Assembly: GCF_006442965.1 (NCBI RefSeq)
Contig: NZ_VFWX01000010.1
Span: forward strand, 1 to 64,000
Length of the DNA stretch: 64,000 bases
DNA from: Mesorhizobium sp. CU3
Lineage (GTDB): Bacteria; Pseudomonadota; Alphaproteobacteria; Rhizobiales; Rhizobiaceae
Reading direction: 5' to 3'
The stretch's first letter is position 1; every line of letters starts with the position of its first letter. A model generated the notes under the pieces. It was not told the DNA's origin. It searched no databases and saw nothing but the letters and a program-made list of their open reading frames with translations. Both the position numbers and the translations under genes were made by a program. Positions 52,038-60,768 of the stretch are shown here, one piece after another.

Positions 52038-52927
52038 AGCGGAATCCCTTGCGCGGTTTGCGAGGCATGGAGCGCGGGCTGCAGAAGCCGCTTCACCGCC
52101 TCGCGTTTCCTCAACTTCAGAGACAAGTCGCCGTCGAGACCGACCTCATGCAGCCAGCTGCCCCTCCATTCGCAGTAGGCTCGCCTTAGCTCGATGTCGG
52201 GCAGGACCGCAAACGCGGTGATTGGTCTTTGAGGCACGGACTGCGGATCGGCATGCCGGTAGAGCACATCCCAATTGGCGCCGCCGGTATCCAGGCCGGC
52301 GAACCAATCCAGACCGAAATCCAATGGCTTGCCAATGACCGCATCATAGCGAAAGAAGCAATAGCCGGCCCACAGATACCAACGAGATCCGGCATGGCGC
52401 ATATCCCCATGGAAGTCCGCGCGACCGAGCGGCTCGAACGGATCACAGGGCTGCGTCGGGAAGAGATCCTGGTCCAGGAAGCCGAAAGCCGCGGGAGCCG
52501 CCGGCTTCAAGACACGATGCCACACCCAATTCAGCGCGGCGCCATGCGAGCGGCTGGGGTTTTTCCGGGTCCATGGGTTGTCCGGAAGCCTGATGTATGA
52601 GGCTCCGGCAGTCAGGCTCGCCAACTTGTTTTCGTTTGCGGCGCCGTCATCGACACTGTTGTCGGCGACAATGTGGAGATCGTGACGAACCAGCCCTTGC
52701 GTGAGCCGCAATTGCAGCTCCAGGCACCCTGGATCGCCAAAAGCTACGGTGACGAGCACCTGGCGACCGCCAACCGCGCGGCGTATGGCCGCAACATCGC
52801 CCTCCCTTGCCGGATGCTGCAGATAGCGCCCGTCAATCTTTCTATAGCGAATAGTTTTGATCGCGTGTAAGAGCGGCTGAAGATGCAACCATTGTCGCAG
52901 CTCGTATTCCCACAAGGCCTTTGGCAT
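52025..52927 (-). CDS. Probable GT-A-like glycosyltransferase, unfamiliar family
   Basis: This 300-aa protein has features of an inverting GT-A fold: a beta-alpha opening QVLVTVAFGDPGCLELQLRLTQ (about residue 55-76), HDLHIVADNSVDDG with an acidic turn (about 81-94), and GFLDQDLFPTQP with a DxD-like metal site (about 149-160). A C-terminal Trp/Tyr-rich part follows (SRWYLWAGYCFFRYDAV). I cannot place it in a named family. It is first in the operon with the GT2 and GT4 genes, which supports a glycan role. Its upstream region is shared with a divergent GT4 gene. Confidence 0.7.
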   Translation of the reverse strand: MPKALWEYELRQWLHLQPLLHAIKTIRYRKIDGRYLQHPAREGDVAAIRRAVGGRQVLVTVAFGDPGCLELQLRLTQGLVRHDLHIVADNSVDDGAANENKLASLTAGASYIRLPDNPWTRKNPSRSHGAALNWVWHRVLKPAAPAAFGFLDQDLFPTQPCDPFEPLGRADFHGDMRHAGSRWYLWAGYCFFRYDAVIGKPLDFGLDWFAGLDTGGANWDVLYRHADPQSVPQRPITAFAVLPDIELRRAYCEWRGSWLHEVGLDGDLSLKLRKREAVKRLLQPALHASQTAQGIPLCRQ

Positions 52928-53116
52928 TTTTCTCCATGCGTGTTTTTATGGAATCGAAATGGCGGCGGAAGACTAACTTTCTTCGATCAGCCGCCTACTT
53001 TCCACCTTAACAACAGCTTGCGTATAGGTTAAAAATCCTCCAGTGGAAATGGATTGCTTGGGGGCTCGCAAATTGCCGGTTGCGGGTGTGCATCGGCTTC
53101 CACGTTCGGGGTGAAA

Positions 53117-54298
53117 ATGGAGATCGCGATCGCTGTCTTCGATCTCGCCAAAGCAGGCGGAATCGAACGTGATGCAGCAAGAGTTGGGCGCGCGCTGGCC
53201 GCGCGCGGCCATAATGTAAGGTTGATCAGCACCTCGAGCAGCCCGCTCGCGGACGGTATCCCGCTTACGAAACTGCGGGCGCGCGGCTTGACCAATCATG
53301 GCCGCATGACCTCGTTCTCGCGCGATCTCGAGGCCATTGTCGACCGCCGCAAGAGCATTGTCGTCGGCTTTCAGAGATTGACCGGTCTCGACGTCTTGTA
53401 TTGCGGGGATTGGCGCGTCCCCACCGGTTTTCTAGCCGGCCTGATGCCTCGCTATCGTGCTTTGCGGCGGTTGGAAGAGGCCTGTTGCGGACCCGATTCG
53501 CATACAGCCCTGCTTATGCTCAGCCAAGCGCAGGCCGATGCTTATCGAAAGGCCTGGTCGATCGATATCGGGCGGATTACCGTCTTGCCGCCGACGCTCG
53601 ACCCTCGCCGCCTCATCCCCTCGCCGACCGAACAGGAGCGGTTGGGCCTGCGCCGTTCCTTCGACATCAAGGATCACCAGTGCGCGTGGCTATGGATCGG
53701 CCTGCAGCCCAAAGTGAAAGGCCTGGAACGGGTAATAGCCGCACTTGCCATGTCCAGGAACGCACGGCTTCTCATCGCCGGCGTCGATCCCGGGGACAAG
53801 CGCTTGGGCCGGCTTCTCGAAAGAGCGGGCCTTGAAGGCTATCTCGACCGCATCACGACCTTGGGCATGGTCGATCATGATATGCTCGATCGCCTTTTTG
53901 GCGCATGCGACGTGCTGGTCCACCCGGCTCGACTGGATGTGACCGGGACCGTGATCGTTGAAGCCCTGGGAGCGAACGTCCCTGTCGTGACGACCGAAAA
54001 CTGCGGTTACGCCGTGCATGTCAAATCATCCGGCGCCGGGTCTGTGTTGCCGGAGCATGCCTCGCCTGCGGCGATCGCCAAGGCGGCTGCCGCTGCCGTC
54101 GAGAGCCGCGCAAGCCTCACCAGGCTGGCGCACAGCTACGTCGCCGCAAGCCAGCTCACCGGCGGCATTCAGCTTGCGGTTGCGAAAATCGAAGAGATTG
54201 CAAACCTGGCATCCTCGAAATCGCGCATCGCGCCGCAATCACCATCGGCCCGGCGGGTGGTCGTGCCGTCCGATGGTGGGCTCGCTGTAGAACAATAG
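53117..54298 (+). CDS. Glycosyltransferase family 4, WaaG-like
   Basis: This 393-aa retaining GT4 opens MEIAIAVFDLAKAGGIERDAARVGRALAARGHNV, the WaaG/RfaG-like N-domain with a Gly-Gly-Ile-Glu loop. The C-domain has WLWIGLQPKVKGLERVIAALA (about 203-223) and VHPARLDVTGTVIVEALGANVPVVTT (about 273-298), where the second conserved Glu is intact. The start at 53117 follows GGGGTGAAA; the 21 upstream codons are rejected. It is divergent from the three-gene glycan operon and upstream of cls. A role in LPS core or another surface glycan is likely. Confidence 0.9.
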   Translation: MEIAIAVFDLAKAGGIERDAARVGRALAARGHNVRLISTSSSPLADGIPLTKLRARGLTNHGRMTSFSRDLEAIVDRRKSIVVGFQRLTGLDVLYCGDWRVPTGFLAGLMPRYRALRRLEEACCGPDSHTALLMLSQAQADAYRKAWSIDIGRITVLPPTLDPRRLIPSPTEQERLGLRRSFDIKDHQCAWLWIGLQPKVKGLERVIAALAMSRNARLLIAGVDPGDKRLGRLLERAGLEGYLDRITTLGMVDHDMLDRLFGACDVLVHPARLDVTGTVIVEALGANVPVVTTENCGYAVHVKSSGAGSVLPEHASPAAIAKAAAAAVESRASLTRLAHSYVAASQLTGGIQLAVAKIEEIANLASSKSRIAPQSPSARRVVVPSDGGLAVEQ

Positions 54299-54388
54299 CG
54301 ATCCCGTCAATCGCGCTGATGCGCGCCCCTGTGCTTGCAGGGACACCCGCATTGCCTTTCCGCCCCGCCTCCCCCAATAGTCCCAGCA

Positions 54389-55849
54389 ATGCTTGACGCA
54401 ATCGCGAGTCACTGGTCGCTGCTCATCCTGATCCTGTCGATGGCCATGGCCGCTGTCGGGATCGTGCATGCGATCATGACGAAGGAGGATGTGCGCGCCG
54501 CTACCGGCTGGGTCGGCGTCATGCTCTTGTCGCCCTTCCTCGGCGCCATCATCTACGCCATTGCCGGCATCAACCGCATCCGCCGCGCGACGATCAGCGC
54601 CATGCGGCCGGTCTCGCCTGAGGCGGCCGCCGCCAGGCATGACCGCGACGTCGCGCTCGAAGCGCTGATCAGCGCCGAATTCGGGCAGCGCTTCATCGGC
54701 CTGAAGACGCTAGGCGACAGGGTGGCGCGGCGGCCGCTGACCTCCGGCAACACGATCGCGGTGCTGCGGACCGGCGACGAAGCCTATAGCGCGATGTGCC
54801 GGGCGATCGACGGCGCGCAAAAAAGCGTGCTGCTCGAAACCTACATCTTCGACAATGATGCGGCCGGCGCGATCTTCGTCCAGGCGCTCGGCAATGCCGT
54901 GAAGCGCGGCGTTGCCGTGCGCGTTTTGATCGACGCCGTCGGCGTGCGCTATTCGGTGCCGAGCATCCTGAAGCAACTGAAGGAAGCGAACGTCACCGTC
55001 GACCTCTTCAACGGCAACATCGTCATGGGGTTGAGACTTCCCTATGCGAATCTGAGAACCCACCGAAAGATCCTGATCGTCGACGGCGCGGTGGCGTTCA
55101 CGGGCGGCATGAACATCCGCAAGGGTTTCTCGGCCGAATTCACCGGCTCAGACAGTTCGCGCGACACGCATTTCGAGGTCACCGGGCCGGTTGTGGCCGA
55201 CCTCTTCGCCGTCGCGGCCGAGGATTGGCGCTTTGCCGGCAACGAGGCCCTGAAGGGCGATGCCTGGCCGGTCGAACGGCCTTCGCCGCCGCCCGGACAG
55301 CCGATGCTGGTGCGCGCGGTGGCGACAGGGCCGGACGCGTCCAACGAAACCAACCACAAGCTTCTGATGGGCGCGTTTTCGGTGGCGCGCAAATCGATCC
55401 GCATCATGTCGCCCTATTTCCTCCCGGACCGGGAATTCATCAGCGCCTTGACCACGGCCGGCCGGCGCGGCGTCGAAATCGACATCGTGGTGCCGGCGGT
55501 GAACAATCTTTTCCTCGTCGACCATGCGATGACGGCGCAGTTCGACCAGGTGCTGAAGAACTATTGCCGGGTGTGGCGGCATGAAGGCGCTTTCGACCAT
55601 TCGAAACTGATGGCGATCGACGGCGTCTGGGCCTATGTCGGCTCTTCCAATCTCGATGCGCGCTCGCTGAGGCTGAATTTCGAGATCGACATGGAGGTGC
55701 TCGATACCAGTTTCGCCGCCGCCATCGATGCCCGCATCGAAGCCGCGATCGCAACCGCCAGGCCGGTGACGCTTCAAGAGCTCAGAGCCCGGCCCTTCGT
55801 CATTCGTGTGTTTGACGGGTTGCTCTGGCTGGGATCGCCCTATCTTTAA
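54389..55849 (+). CDS. cls: Cardiolipin synthase (phospholipase D type)
   Basis: This 486-aa inner-membrane enzyme joins two phosphatidylglycerol molecules into cardiolipin. Two N-terminal membrane helices (SLLILILSMAMAAVGIVHAIM and WVGVMLLSPFLGAIIYAI, within residues 9-65) resemble ClsA. The two HKD motifs are intact: HRKILIVDGAVAFTGGMN (near residue 222) and HSKLMAIDGVWAYVGSSN (near 400). The start at 54389 is chosen at the Met before the first helix. It is followed 25 bp later by an EEP-family gene, the same pairing as E. coli clsB (ybhO) and ybhP. Confidence 0.95.
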   Translation: MLDAIASHWSLLILILSMAMAAVGIVHAIMTKEDVRAATGWVGVMLLSPFLGAIIYAIAGINRIRRATISAMRPVSPEAAAARHDRDVALEALISAEFGQRFIGLKTLGDRVARRPLTSGNTIAVLRTGDEAYSAMCRAIDGAQKSVLLETYIFDNDAAGAIFVQALGNAVKRGVAVRVLIDAVGVRYSVPSILKQLKEANVTVDLFNGNIVMGLRLPYANLRTHRKILIVDGAVAFTGGMNIRKGFSAEFTGSDSSRDTHFEVTGPVVADLFAVAAEDWRFAGNEALKGDAWPVERPSPPPGQPMLVRAVATGPDASNETNHKLLMGAFSVARKSIRIMSPYFLPDREFISALTTAGRRGVEIDIVVPAVNNLFLVDHAMTAQFDQVLKNYCRVWRHEGAFDHSKLMAIDGVWAYVGSSNLDARSLRLNFEIDMEVLDTSFAAAIDARIEAAIATARPVTLQELRARPFVIRVFDGLLWLGSPYL

Positions 55850-55874
55850 CGCAGAGAGATCGAGCAGCGGACCG

Positions 55875-56684
55875 ATGGAGACGAACGACCTGAACGGACG
55901 CAGCCTGCCGGAGACCGTGCTGCTCACGCTCCGCGGCCGCAATGCGCGCAAGGCCAAAGCGACGCCGCGCAAGCGGGTCGCCGGCGCCGAGATCGTGGTC
56001 GCCTCCTACAATGTGCATAAATGCATCGGCACCGACCGCCGCTTCGATCCCGAGCGGACGGCGCGCGTCATCCGCGAGATCGCCCCCGACGTGATCGCGC
56101 TGCAGGAAGCCGACAACCGCTTTGGCGACCGCGCCGGACTGCTCGACCTTGCCCGGCTCGAACACGATACCGGGCTGGTGCCGGTGCCGATCACGGGTAA
56201 CGGCAAGGGCCATGGCTGGCGCGGCAACGTGCTTCTGTTCAAGCGCGGCACAGTGCGCGACGTCCATCAGATCAAGCTCCCAGGGCTGGAGCCGCGCGGC
56301 GCGCTGGTCGCCGAAATCGACCTCGACGAAAAACGCTCACTGCGGGTGATTGCCGCCCATCTCGGGCTGCTGCGCCGCTCGCGCTCCGAGCAGGCGCGCG
56401 TCGTGCTCGACATCATGAGCCGGTCGGACGAGCGACCCACGCTTCTGCTCGGCGACCTCAACGAATGGCGGCTCGGCAACCGCTCGGCGCTGAATACGCT
56501 GCACGTCACCTTCGGCCCGACGCCGCCCGCTGTGCCGACCTTTCCGTCGGGCCTGCCGGTGCTGGCGCTTGACCGCATCATGGGCAACCGCAGCGACATG
56601 GTGAGCGCGGTGGAAGCGCATGACACGCCGCTGTCGCGCGTCGCCTCCGACCATCTGCCGTTGACGGCTTTCGTGCATCTATAA
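55875..56684 (+). CDS. Endonuclease/exonuclease/phosphatase family protein
   Basis: This 269-aa protein has the EEP (DNase I-like) catalytic set: VVASYNVHKCIGTDRR (Asn, near residue 45), VIALQEADNR (Glu), VIAAHLGLLRRSRSEQ, LLLGDLNEW (Asp-Asn) and VASDHLPLTAF at the C-terminus (Asp-His). The N-terminal 35 residues are basic and without a signal peptide. Its position right after cls suggests a phospholipid phosphodiesterase or phosphatase role and not DNA repair (inference from the conserved ybhP-ybhO pairing). The start at 55875 gives METNDLNGRSLPETVL. Confidence 0.88.
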   Translation: METNDLNGRSLPETVLLTLRGRNARKAKATPRKRVAGAEIVVASYNVHKCIGTDRRFDPERTARVIREIAPDVIALQEADNRFGDRAGLLDLARLEHDTGLVPVPITGNGKGHGWRGNVLLFKRGTVRDVHQIKLPGLEPRGALVAEIDLDEKRSLRVIAAHLGLLRRSRSEQARVVLDIMSRSDERPTLLLGDLNEWRLGNRSALNTLHVTFGPTPPAVPTFPSGLPVLALDRIMGNRSDMVSAVEAHDTPLSRVASDHLPLTAFVHL

Positions 56685-56728
56685 GTTGCCAGACGGAAAC
56701 GTGCCGGGGTCGCCTTCGGCGCATCACT

Positions 56729-58708
56729 TCAACGTGAATCGGCAGCGGGGAGACCGGCTTTCGACAGCATGTCAAGGAAGCGCGCGTGATGACTGTCATT
56801 CACATATCGTGGCAGGAAGCCAGGGCAGACATTGTCCATATTAAGATGTGGAAGTTGCGACAGGCAGTGGTGGATGGCCCGTGACGCTTCTTCATTGTTT
56901 CCGGTTGCCGAAGCAGTTGCCGCCCAATAAAGCGCGCCGCGCACGAACCCTGGTTTTGTCCTGACCACCTTGCGGGCGACTTCGAGCGCCCGTCGATCGT
57001 CTCCGCCGGCGAACAGCGCTATAACCAGGCCGTGATGGCGCCAGAAGTCGATGACGTCGTGCGTTCCAAGCCGGACCGCCTCGTTGGCCTCGCGCATTGC
57101 CTCGCTGATCTGTCCGCGCAAGGCGAAGAGCATCGAAATATCGCCGTGGCCGCTTGGGTAGCTCGGGTTGAGACTGATCGCGTGCTGGCATTGCATGATT
57201 GCCTCATCAATCCGGCCATCGCATTCGTAGGCGAATGATAGGATGCAGCGGGCAATTTCGTCGTCGGGTACGGCCCTTACCGAGTCCTCGGCAAGCTCGA
57301 TCGCACGATCGATGTGCTCCTGCTCGCGAGGCAAAGCACCGAACGCCACACCCATTGTTGTCGCGATGGAAAGCGTCCGTTTCGCGCGAACGTTGTCCGG
57401 CGCAATCGCCAGAGCTTTTTCGGCAAGACCCTTCGAGGCCAGGAGCGAGTCCCGTGTCATCTCGAAATACTTCATCAGGGCTTCGTTCACGAGCCGCCGT
57501 ACCTCGGGCGGGCCGGGCGGGCTCTTGTCGCGAACCTTCCAGTTGGTCAGTTGAAGCTCAAGGCTGACTGCCAGCACGACCGACTGCGCGATCCTGTCCT
57601 GGAATTCGAGGGCGCTCTCCGATTGGCCGTCGAACTTCTGGGCCCAGACGTTGTGGCCATCCGCGGCATCGACAAGCTGGATGTTCACCCGCAGCCCGTC
57701 TCCAGACCTCTGAACAGTGCCCTTGAGCGTATAACGCGCACGCAAACTATCCGGCGCTCTCGGCTCCTCGCCGTTTTTCTCGATAGCCGAGATCACGATA
57801 TAGTCGGCCACCTCGGAAAGCGCCGTGGTGATATCGTGAACCAGACCCTTGGCGAAGAAGTCGTCGCCGCGCTGTCCGGTCAGATTGACGAAGTCGGCCA
57901 CGGCGATGGATGGGCGTCCCGAGCGCTGACCGGCGATGGCTCCATTGGCCGTCTGCGGATTTGAAGGGAGTTCGGTGGAGGAAAGCAGCGATTGCCAGAG
58001 CGCTCGTGTCTCAACGCTGACGTCGACACCAAACTCCTTTCTCAAGACGCTTCTGCAGGCCTCGAAGGTTCGCAACGCCTTGTCCCGCTGTCCGCCTGCA
58101 ACCAGCAGCTCCATTTTCAGCCGGTAGGCTTCCTCACGCGTCGGCTCCATGGCCAGCATTCTATCGGCCACTGCCAGCCCGCTTTCGGGATCCACGAGCC
58201 GCGCGAGCTTCTCCAGCGATGCGAGCGCGCGGCTCAGCAGCCTTTCGCGCTCCAAGGCCGCCCAATCGTCGAAAACATTGGTGCCGACATAAAACCCGTC
58301 GAGAAACGGTCCATGATAAAGTGCCAAAGCAGTTTGCAGTTCGGCAGCCGAACGAGCTGACAGACCGGTTTCGAACTCTTCGACGTCAACTCTTACCGCA
58401 TCCGGCCTGAGACCAATCAGGTCTCTGTGGGAATACAGAATGTCCAGGTTTTGCCGCGACAAATCCCGCCGCAGGACGCTGAGCGTTTGTCGCAGGCTGT
58501 TGCGCGAGTGTCCGCTGTCGCTGTCGCTCCACAGGAGGTCGGCCAGCCTCTCGCGCGGCGCTGCCATGCCTTGACACCGAGCCAGATAGGCAAGGATTGC
58601 AGGGCCACGCTTTCCGGTCAGCCAAATTGGACCACTAGCTTCCTTCTCAATCTGAAAGCCGCCGAAAAGCAAGATTTTACTGGCGGCAAAGCTTTCCGCA
58701 CTTTGCAT
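56729..58708 (-). CDS. SARP-type regulator with BTAD, TolB-like and TPR domains
   Basis: This 659-aa protein has a SARP-type winged helix at the N-terminus (GKRGPAILAYLARCQGMAAPRERLADLLWSDSDSGHSRNSLRQTLSVLRRDL, about residues 32-84). An all-helical BTAD domain follows (about 105-250, with EEAYRLKMELLVAGGQRDKALRTFEACRSVLRKEFGVD). Next is a TolB-like domain (SIAVADFVNLTGQRGDDFFAKGLVHDITTALSEVADYIVIS, about 272-312) and C-terminal TPRs. It lacks cyclase or ATPase domains and membrane helices. The TolB-like/TPR half is related to the regulator at 43617, but the DNA-binding head differs. Targets are unknown; it is convergent with the EEP gene and divergent from the DMT transporter. Confidence 0.9.
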   Translation of the reverse strand: MQSAESFAASKILLFGGFQIEKEASGPIWLTGKRGPAILAYLARCQGMAAPRERLADLLWSDSDSGHSRNSLRQTLSVLRRDLSRQNLDILYSHRDLIGLRPDAVRVDVEEFETGLSARSAAELQTALALYHGPFLDGFYVGTNVFDDWAALERERLLSRALASLEKLARLVDPESGLAVADRMLAMEPTREEAYRLKMELLVAGGQRDKALRTFEACRSVLRKEFGVDVSVETRALWQSLLSSTELPSNPQTANGAIAGQRSGRPSIAVADFVNLTGQRGDDFFAKGLVHDITTALSEVADYIVISAIEKNGEEPRAPDSLRARYTLKGTVQRSGDGLRVNIQLVDAADGHNVWAQKFDGQSESALEFQDRIAQSVVLAVSLELQLTNWKVRDKSPPGPPEVRRLVNEALMKYFEMTRDSLLASKGLAEKALAIAPDNVRAKRTLSIATTMGVAFGALPREQEHIDRAIELAEDSVRAVPDDEIARCILSFAYECDGRIDEAIMQCQHAISLNPSYPSGHGDISMLFALRGQISEAMREANEAVRLGTHDVIDFWRHHGLVIALFAGGDDRRALEVARKVVRTKPGFVRGALYWAATASATGNNEEASRAIHHCLSQLPHLNMDNVCPGFLPRYVNDSHHARFLDMLSKAGLPAADSR

Positions 58709-58869
58709 TGTCTAGTAACCCCAGCCTGACGAAATCCTAACTCGAAACTAACGCCTCGCAAGCTTTAGAACGGCGCGATCCAAGCGGTACCATGACGCAC
58801 TTCATTTAGCGCTTGCTGAATTAGGGGTAACGGAACCTGAAACATGGTTCTGGCCCAGGGGTGCGGCGA

Positions 58870-59922
58870 ATGTCAAAACTCACAGCCAATTTGTTGCTCC
58901 TGTTTGCAGCCGCGCTTTGGGGCCTCGGAAACGTGGCACAGAAGACGGTGCTCGATCACCTCGATGCGCTGAGCGCGGTCGGACTACGCTGCCTGATCGG
59001 TGGACTGCTGGTCCTGCCCTTTGCCCTGACGGAACGGCGAGCGCCGGCCGACGCCGGACATTCTTCCAGTCTAGCGCGGGTGGTCGTGCTGTTTGCGATC
59101 TCCGTCATGCTGCAACAGCTCTGCTATCTCGGTGCTAGCGTCACCAATGCAAGCTTCTTCATAAGCGCGGCAACGGTGATCACGCCGCTAGCCGCCTGGC
59201 TGCTCATTGGCGAACGTCCGACAGCAGGCCTCATGGCCGCCGCGGCATCGACAGTGATCGGTTGCCTTCTGTTGTCAGGCGGGGTTGCTGGTTTCGGCGG
59301 CGGCGACCTCACCGCACTCCTCTCGGCTTGCTGCTATGCGCTGTGGACAGTCGAGCTGGGGCGCCACATGCATGCCCATGCCCGCCCTTTCACGGCCGCA
59401 ACCGCGCAGTTCCTTGCCGCTGCCGCGATTGCCCTGCCGCTCGGTGCAATTCAAGGCAATTTGTCATTGTCGGCAGCTTGCGAGGCCGGCCCTGAACTGG
59501 TCGTGCTCGGAGTTTTCTCCACAGCGATCGCCTTCAGCATTCAGATTGCCGCCCAGCGCTTCACATCGGCCAGCCGGGTGGCCGTGATCGTCAGCGCCGA
59601 AAGCGTTTTCGGCGCTGTGGGTGCGGCGATATTCCTCGGCGAGCGGTCTTCGACGGCAGGCGCGCTCGGCGCGGCCATCATTCTCGGATCGATTCTTTCG
59701 GTTGCGATATCCAACCGGACGTCGACGACGTCCTTGCGAACCGATCCCAACAGATCCGACGCGGCATTGCTTGCAGCCCCCTGGCCGGCTGCGAGACGCG
59801 CGTCATCGGCAATGCAGGTCAGAAGGACGCACTTGAGTGACCTTGCTGGCGACTACTCGCGCTCATCTCATCGGCCGAAGCCATATCGCGTCGAAAACGA
59901 CCTGTATCGAGACGGAGGGTAA
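58870..59922 (+). CDS. DMT superfamily (EamA) transporter with C-terminal tail
   Basis: This 350-aa inner-membrane protein has ten helices in two EamA repeats (LLLFAAALWGLGNVAQKTVLDHL at the start; RFTSASRVAVIVSAESVFGAVGAAIFLGERSSTAGALGAAIILGSIL near residues 230-275). Helices end near residue 283. The remaining 65 or so residues are polar, Arg/Ser-rich and without family resemblance, so the protein is longer than the usual 290-300 aa. The start at 58870 follows CAGGGGTGC; a GTG three codons earlier is possible. It ends one base before the DUF1194 gene starts. The substrate is unknown. Confidence 0.88.
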   Translation: MSKLTANLLLLFAAALWGLGNVAQKTVLDHLDALSAVGLRCLIGGLLVLPFALTERRAPADAGHSSSLARVVVLFAISVMLQQLCYLGASVTNASFFISAATVITPLAAWLLIGERPTAGLMAAAASTVIGCLLLSGGVAGFGGGDLTALLSACCYALWTVELGRHMHAHARPFTAATAQFLAAAAIALPLGAIQGNLSLSAACEAGPELVVLGVFSTAIAFSIQIAAQRFTSASRVAVIVSAESVFGAVGAAIFLGERSSTAGALGAAIILGSILSVAISNRTSTTSLRTDPNRSDAALLAAPWPAARRASSAMQVRRTHLSDLAGDYSRSSHRPKPYRVENDLYRDGG

Positions 59923-59923
59923 A

Positions 59924-60748
59924 ATGGTCGAAGGTCTTCACGGCAAACCGGACTCTGGTGTCGGGCCTGCAAGGGGTGTTCTTTCATTGGCCAGGCTGAC
60001 GACGCTGACTGTCGCACTCCTTTGGGGACCGGCCGCCGATGCAACGAATGCCGATGCGGTGTCGATGAATGTCGACGTCGCCGTGGTCTTCGCCGTGGAT
60101 TTTTCCTCTTCCATCGCCCCCAGTATCGCCGACCTGCAGCGCGAAGGACATGCGGCGGCGCTCACCTCGCCCGAGATCATCCGCGCCATCTCGCAGAATT
60201 ACCTGGGCTGCATCGGCGTGGCCTATTTCGAATGGTCGAGCCCCGGCCGCTCGCGCACCGTGCTGCCCTGGACCCGCATCTGCGGACTGGAAGACGCCGA
60301 GGCGGCCGCGGCCGTGATCAGGAAGAGAGGCGATACCGGGCATATCCGCCGAGGGCGAGGCGGAACCTCGGTCTCGACGGCAATCGATGTCGGAAGCCTT
60401 CTGCTCGACGAGTTTCCCGGAAATGCCATGAAGAAGGTGATCGATATCTCTTCCAATGGCGAGAACAATGACGGGTTGCCTGTGCAGCCGAGCCGGGAAA
60501 CCGCCATCGCCAAGGGATACACGATCAACGCGATCGCCATCCCGGCGGATGACGAAGCCACGGGACGGCCGCTGGCGTCCTATTTCGCCCGGTCCGTCAT
60601 CGGCGGCTCGCAAGCCTTCGTGATCTCGCCGAAGGGGCCGCGCGATTACGCGACGGCCCTACGCCGCAAGCTGGTGACGGAAGTGAGCCTGAACATCGGC
60701 GCGCCGGCTACGGAGACATCGGCGATGTCCACCGTCATTGCCGAGTAG
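59924..60748 (+). CDS. Exported DUF1194 (VWA-like) protein
   Basis: This 274-aa protein matches DUF1194, a von Willebrand A-like family of alphaproteobacteria. An N-terminal hydrophobic signal region (LARLTTLTVALLWGPAADA, about residues 21-40) indicates export. The metal-site motif reads VFAVDFSSSIAP (DxSxS, near residue 56), followed by YLGCIGVAYFEWSS, GRGGTSVSTAIDVGSLLL (the second MIDAS Thr) and VIDISSNGENN. Start 59924 has a strong GGAGGG at 59914 just upstream. It is cotranscribed with the DMT transporter (1-nt gap). The role is unknown. Confidence 0.88.
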   Translation: MVEGLHGKPDSGVGPARGVLSLARLTTLTVALLWGPAADATNADAVSMNVDVAVVFAVDFSSSIAPSIADLQREGHAAALTSPEIIRAISQNYLGCIGVAYFEWSSPGRSRTVLPWTRICGLEDAEAAAAVIRKRGDTGHIRRGRGGTSVSTAIDVGSLLLDEFPGNAMKKVIDISSNGENNDGLPVQPSRETAIAKGYTINAIAIPADDEATGRPLASYFARSVIGGSQAFVISPKGPRDYATALRRKLVTEVSLNIGAPATETSAMSTVIAE

Positions 60749-60768
60749 GATTGTACCGCGCCACGCTC

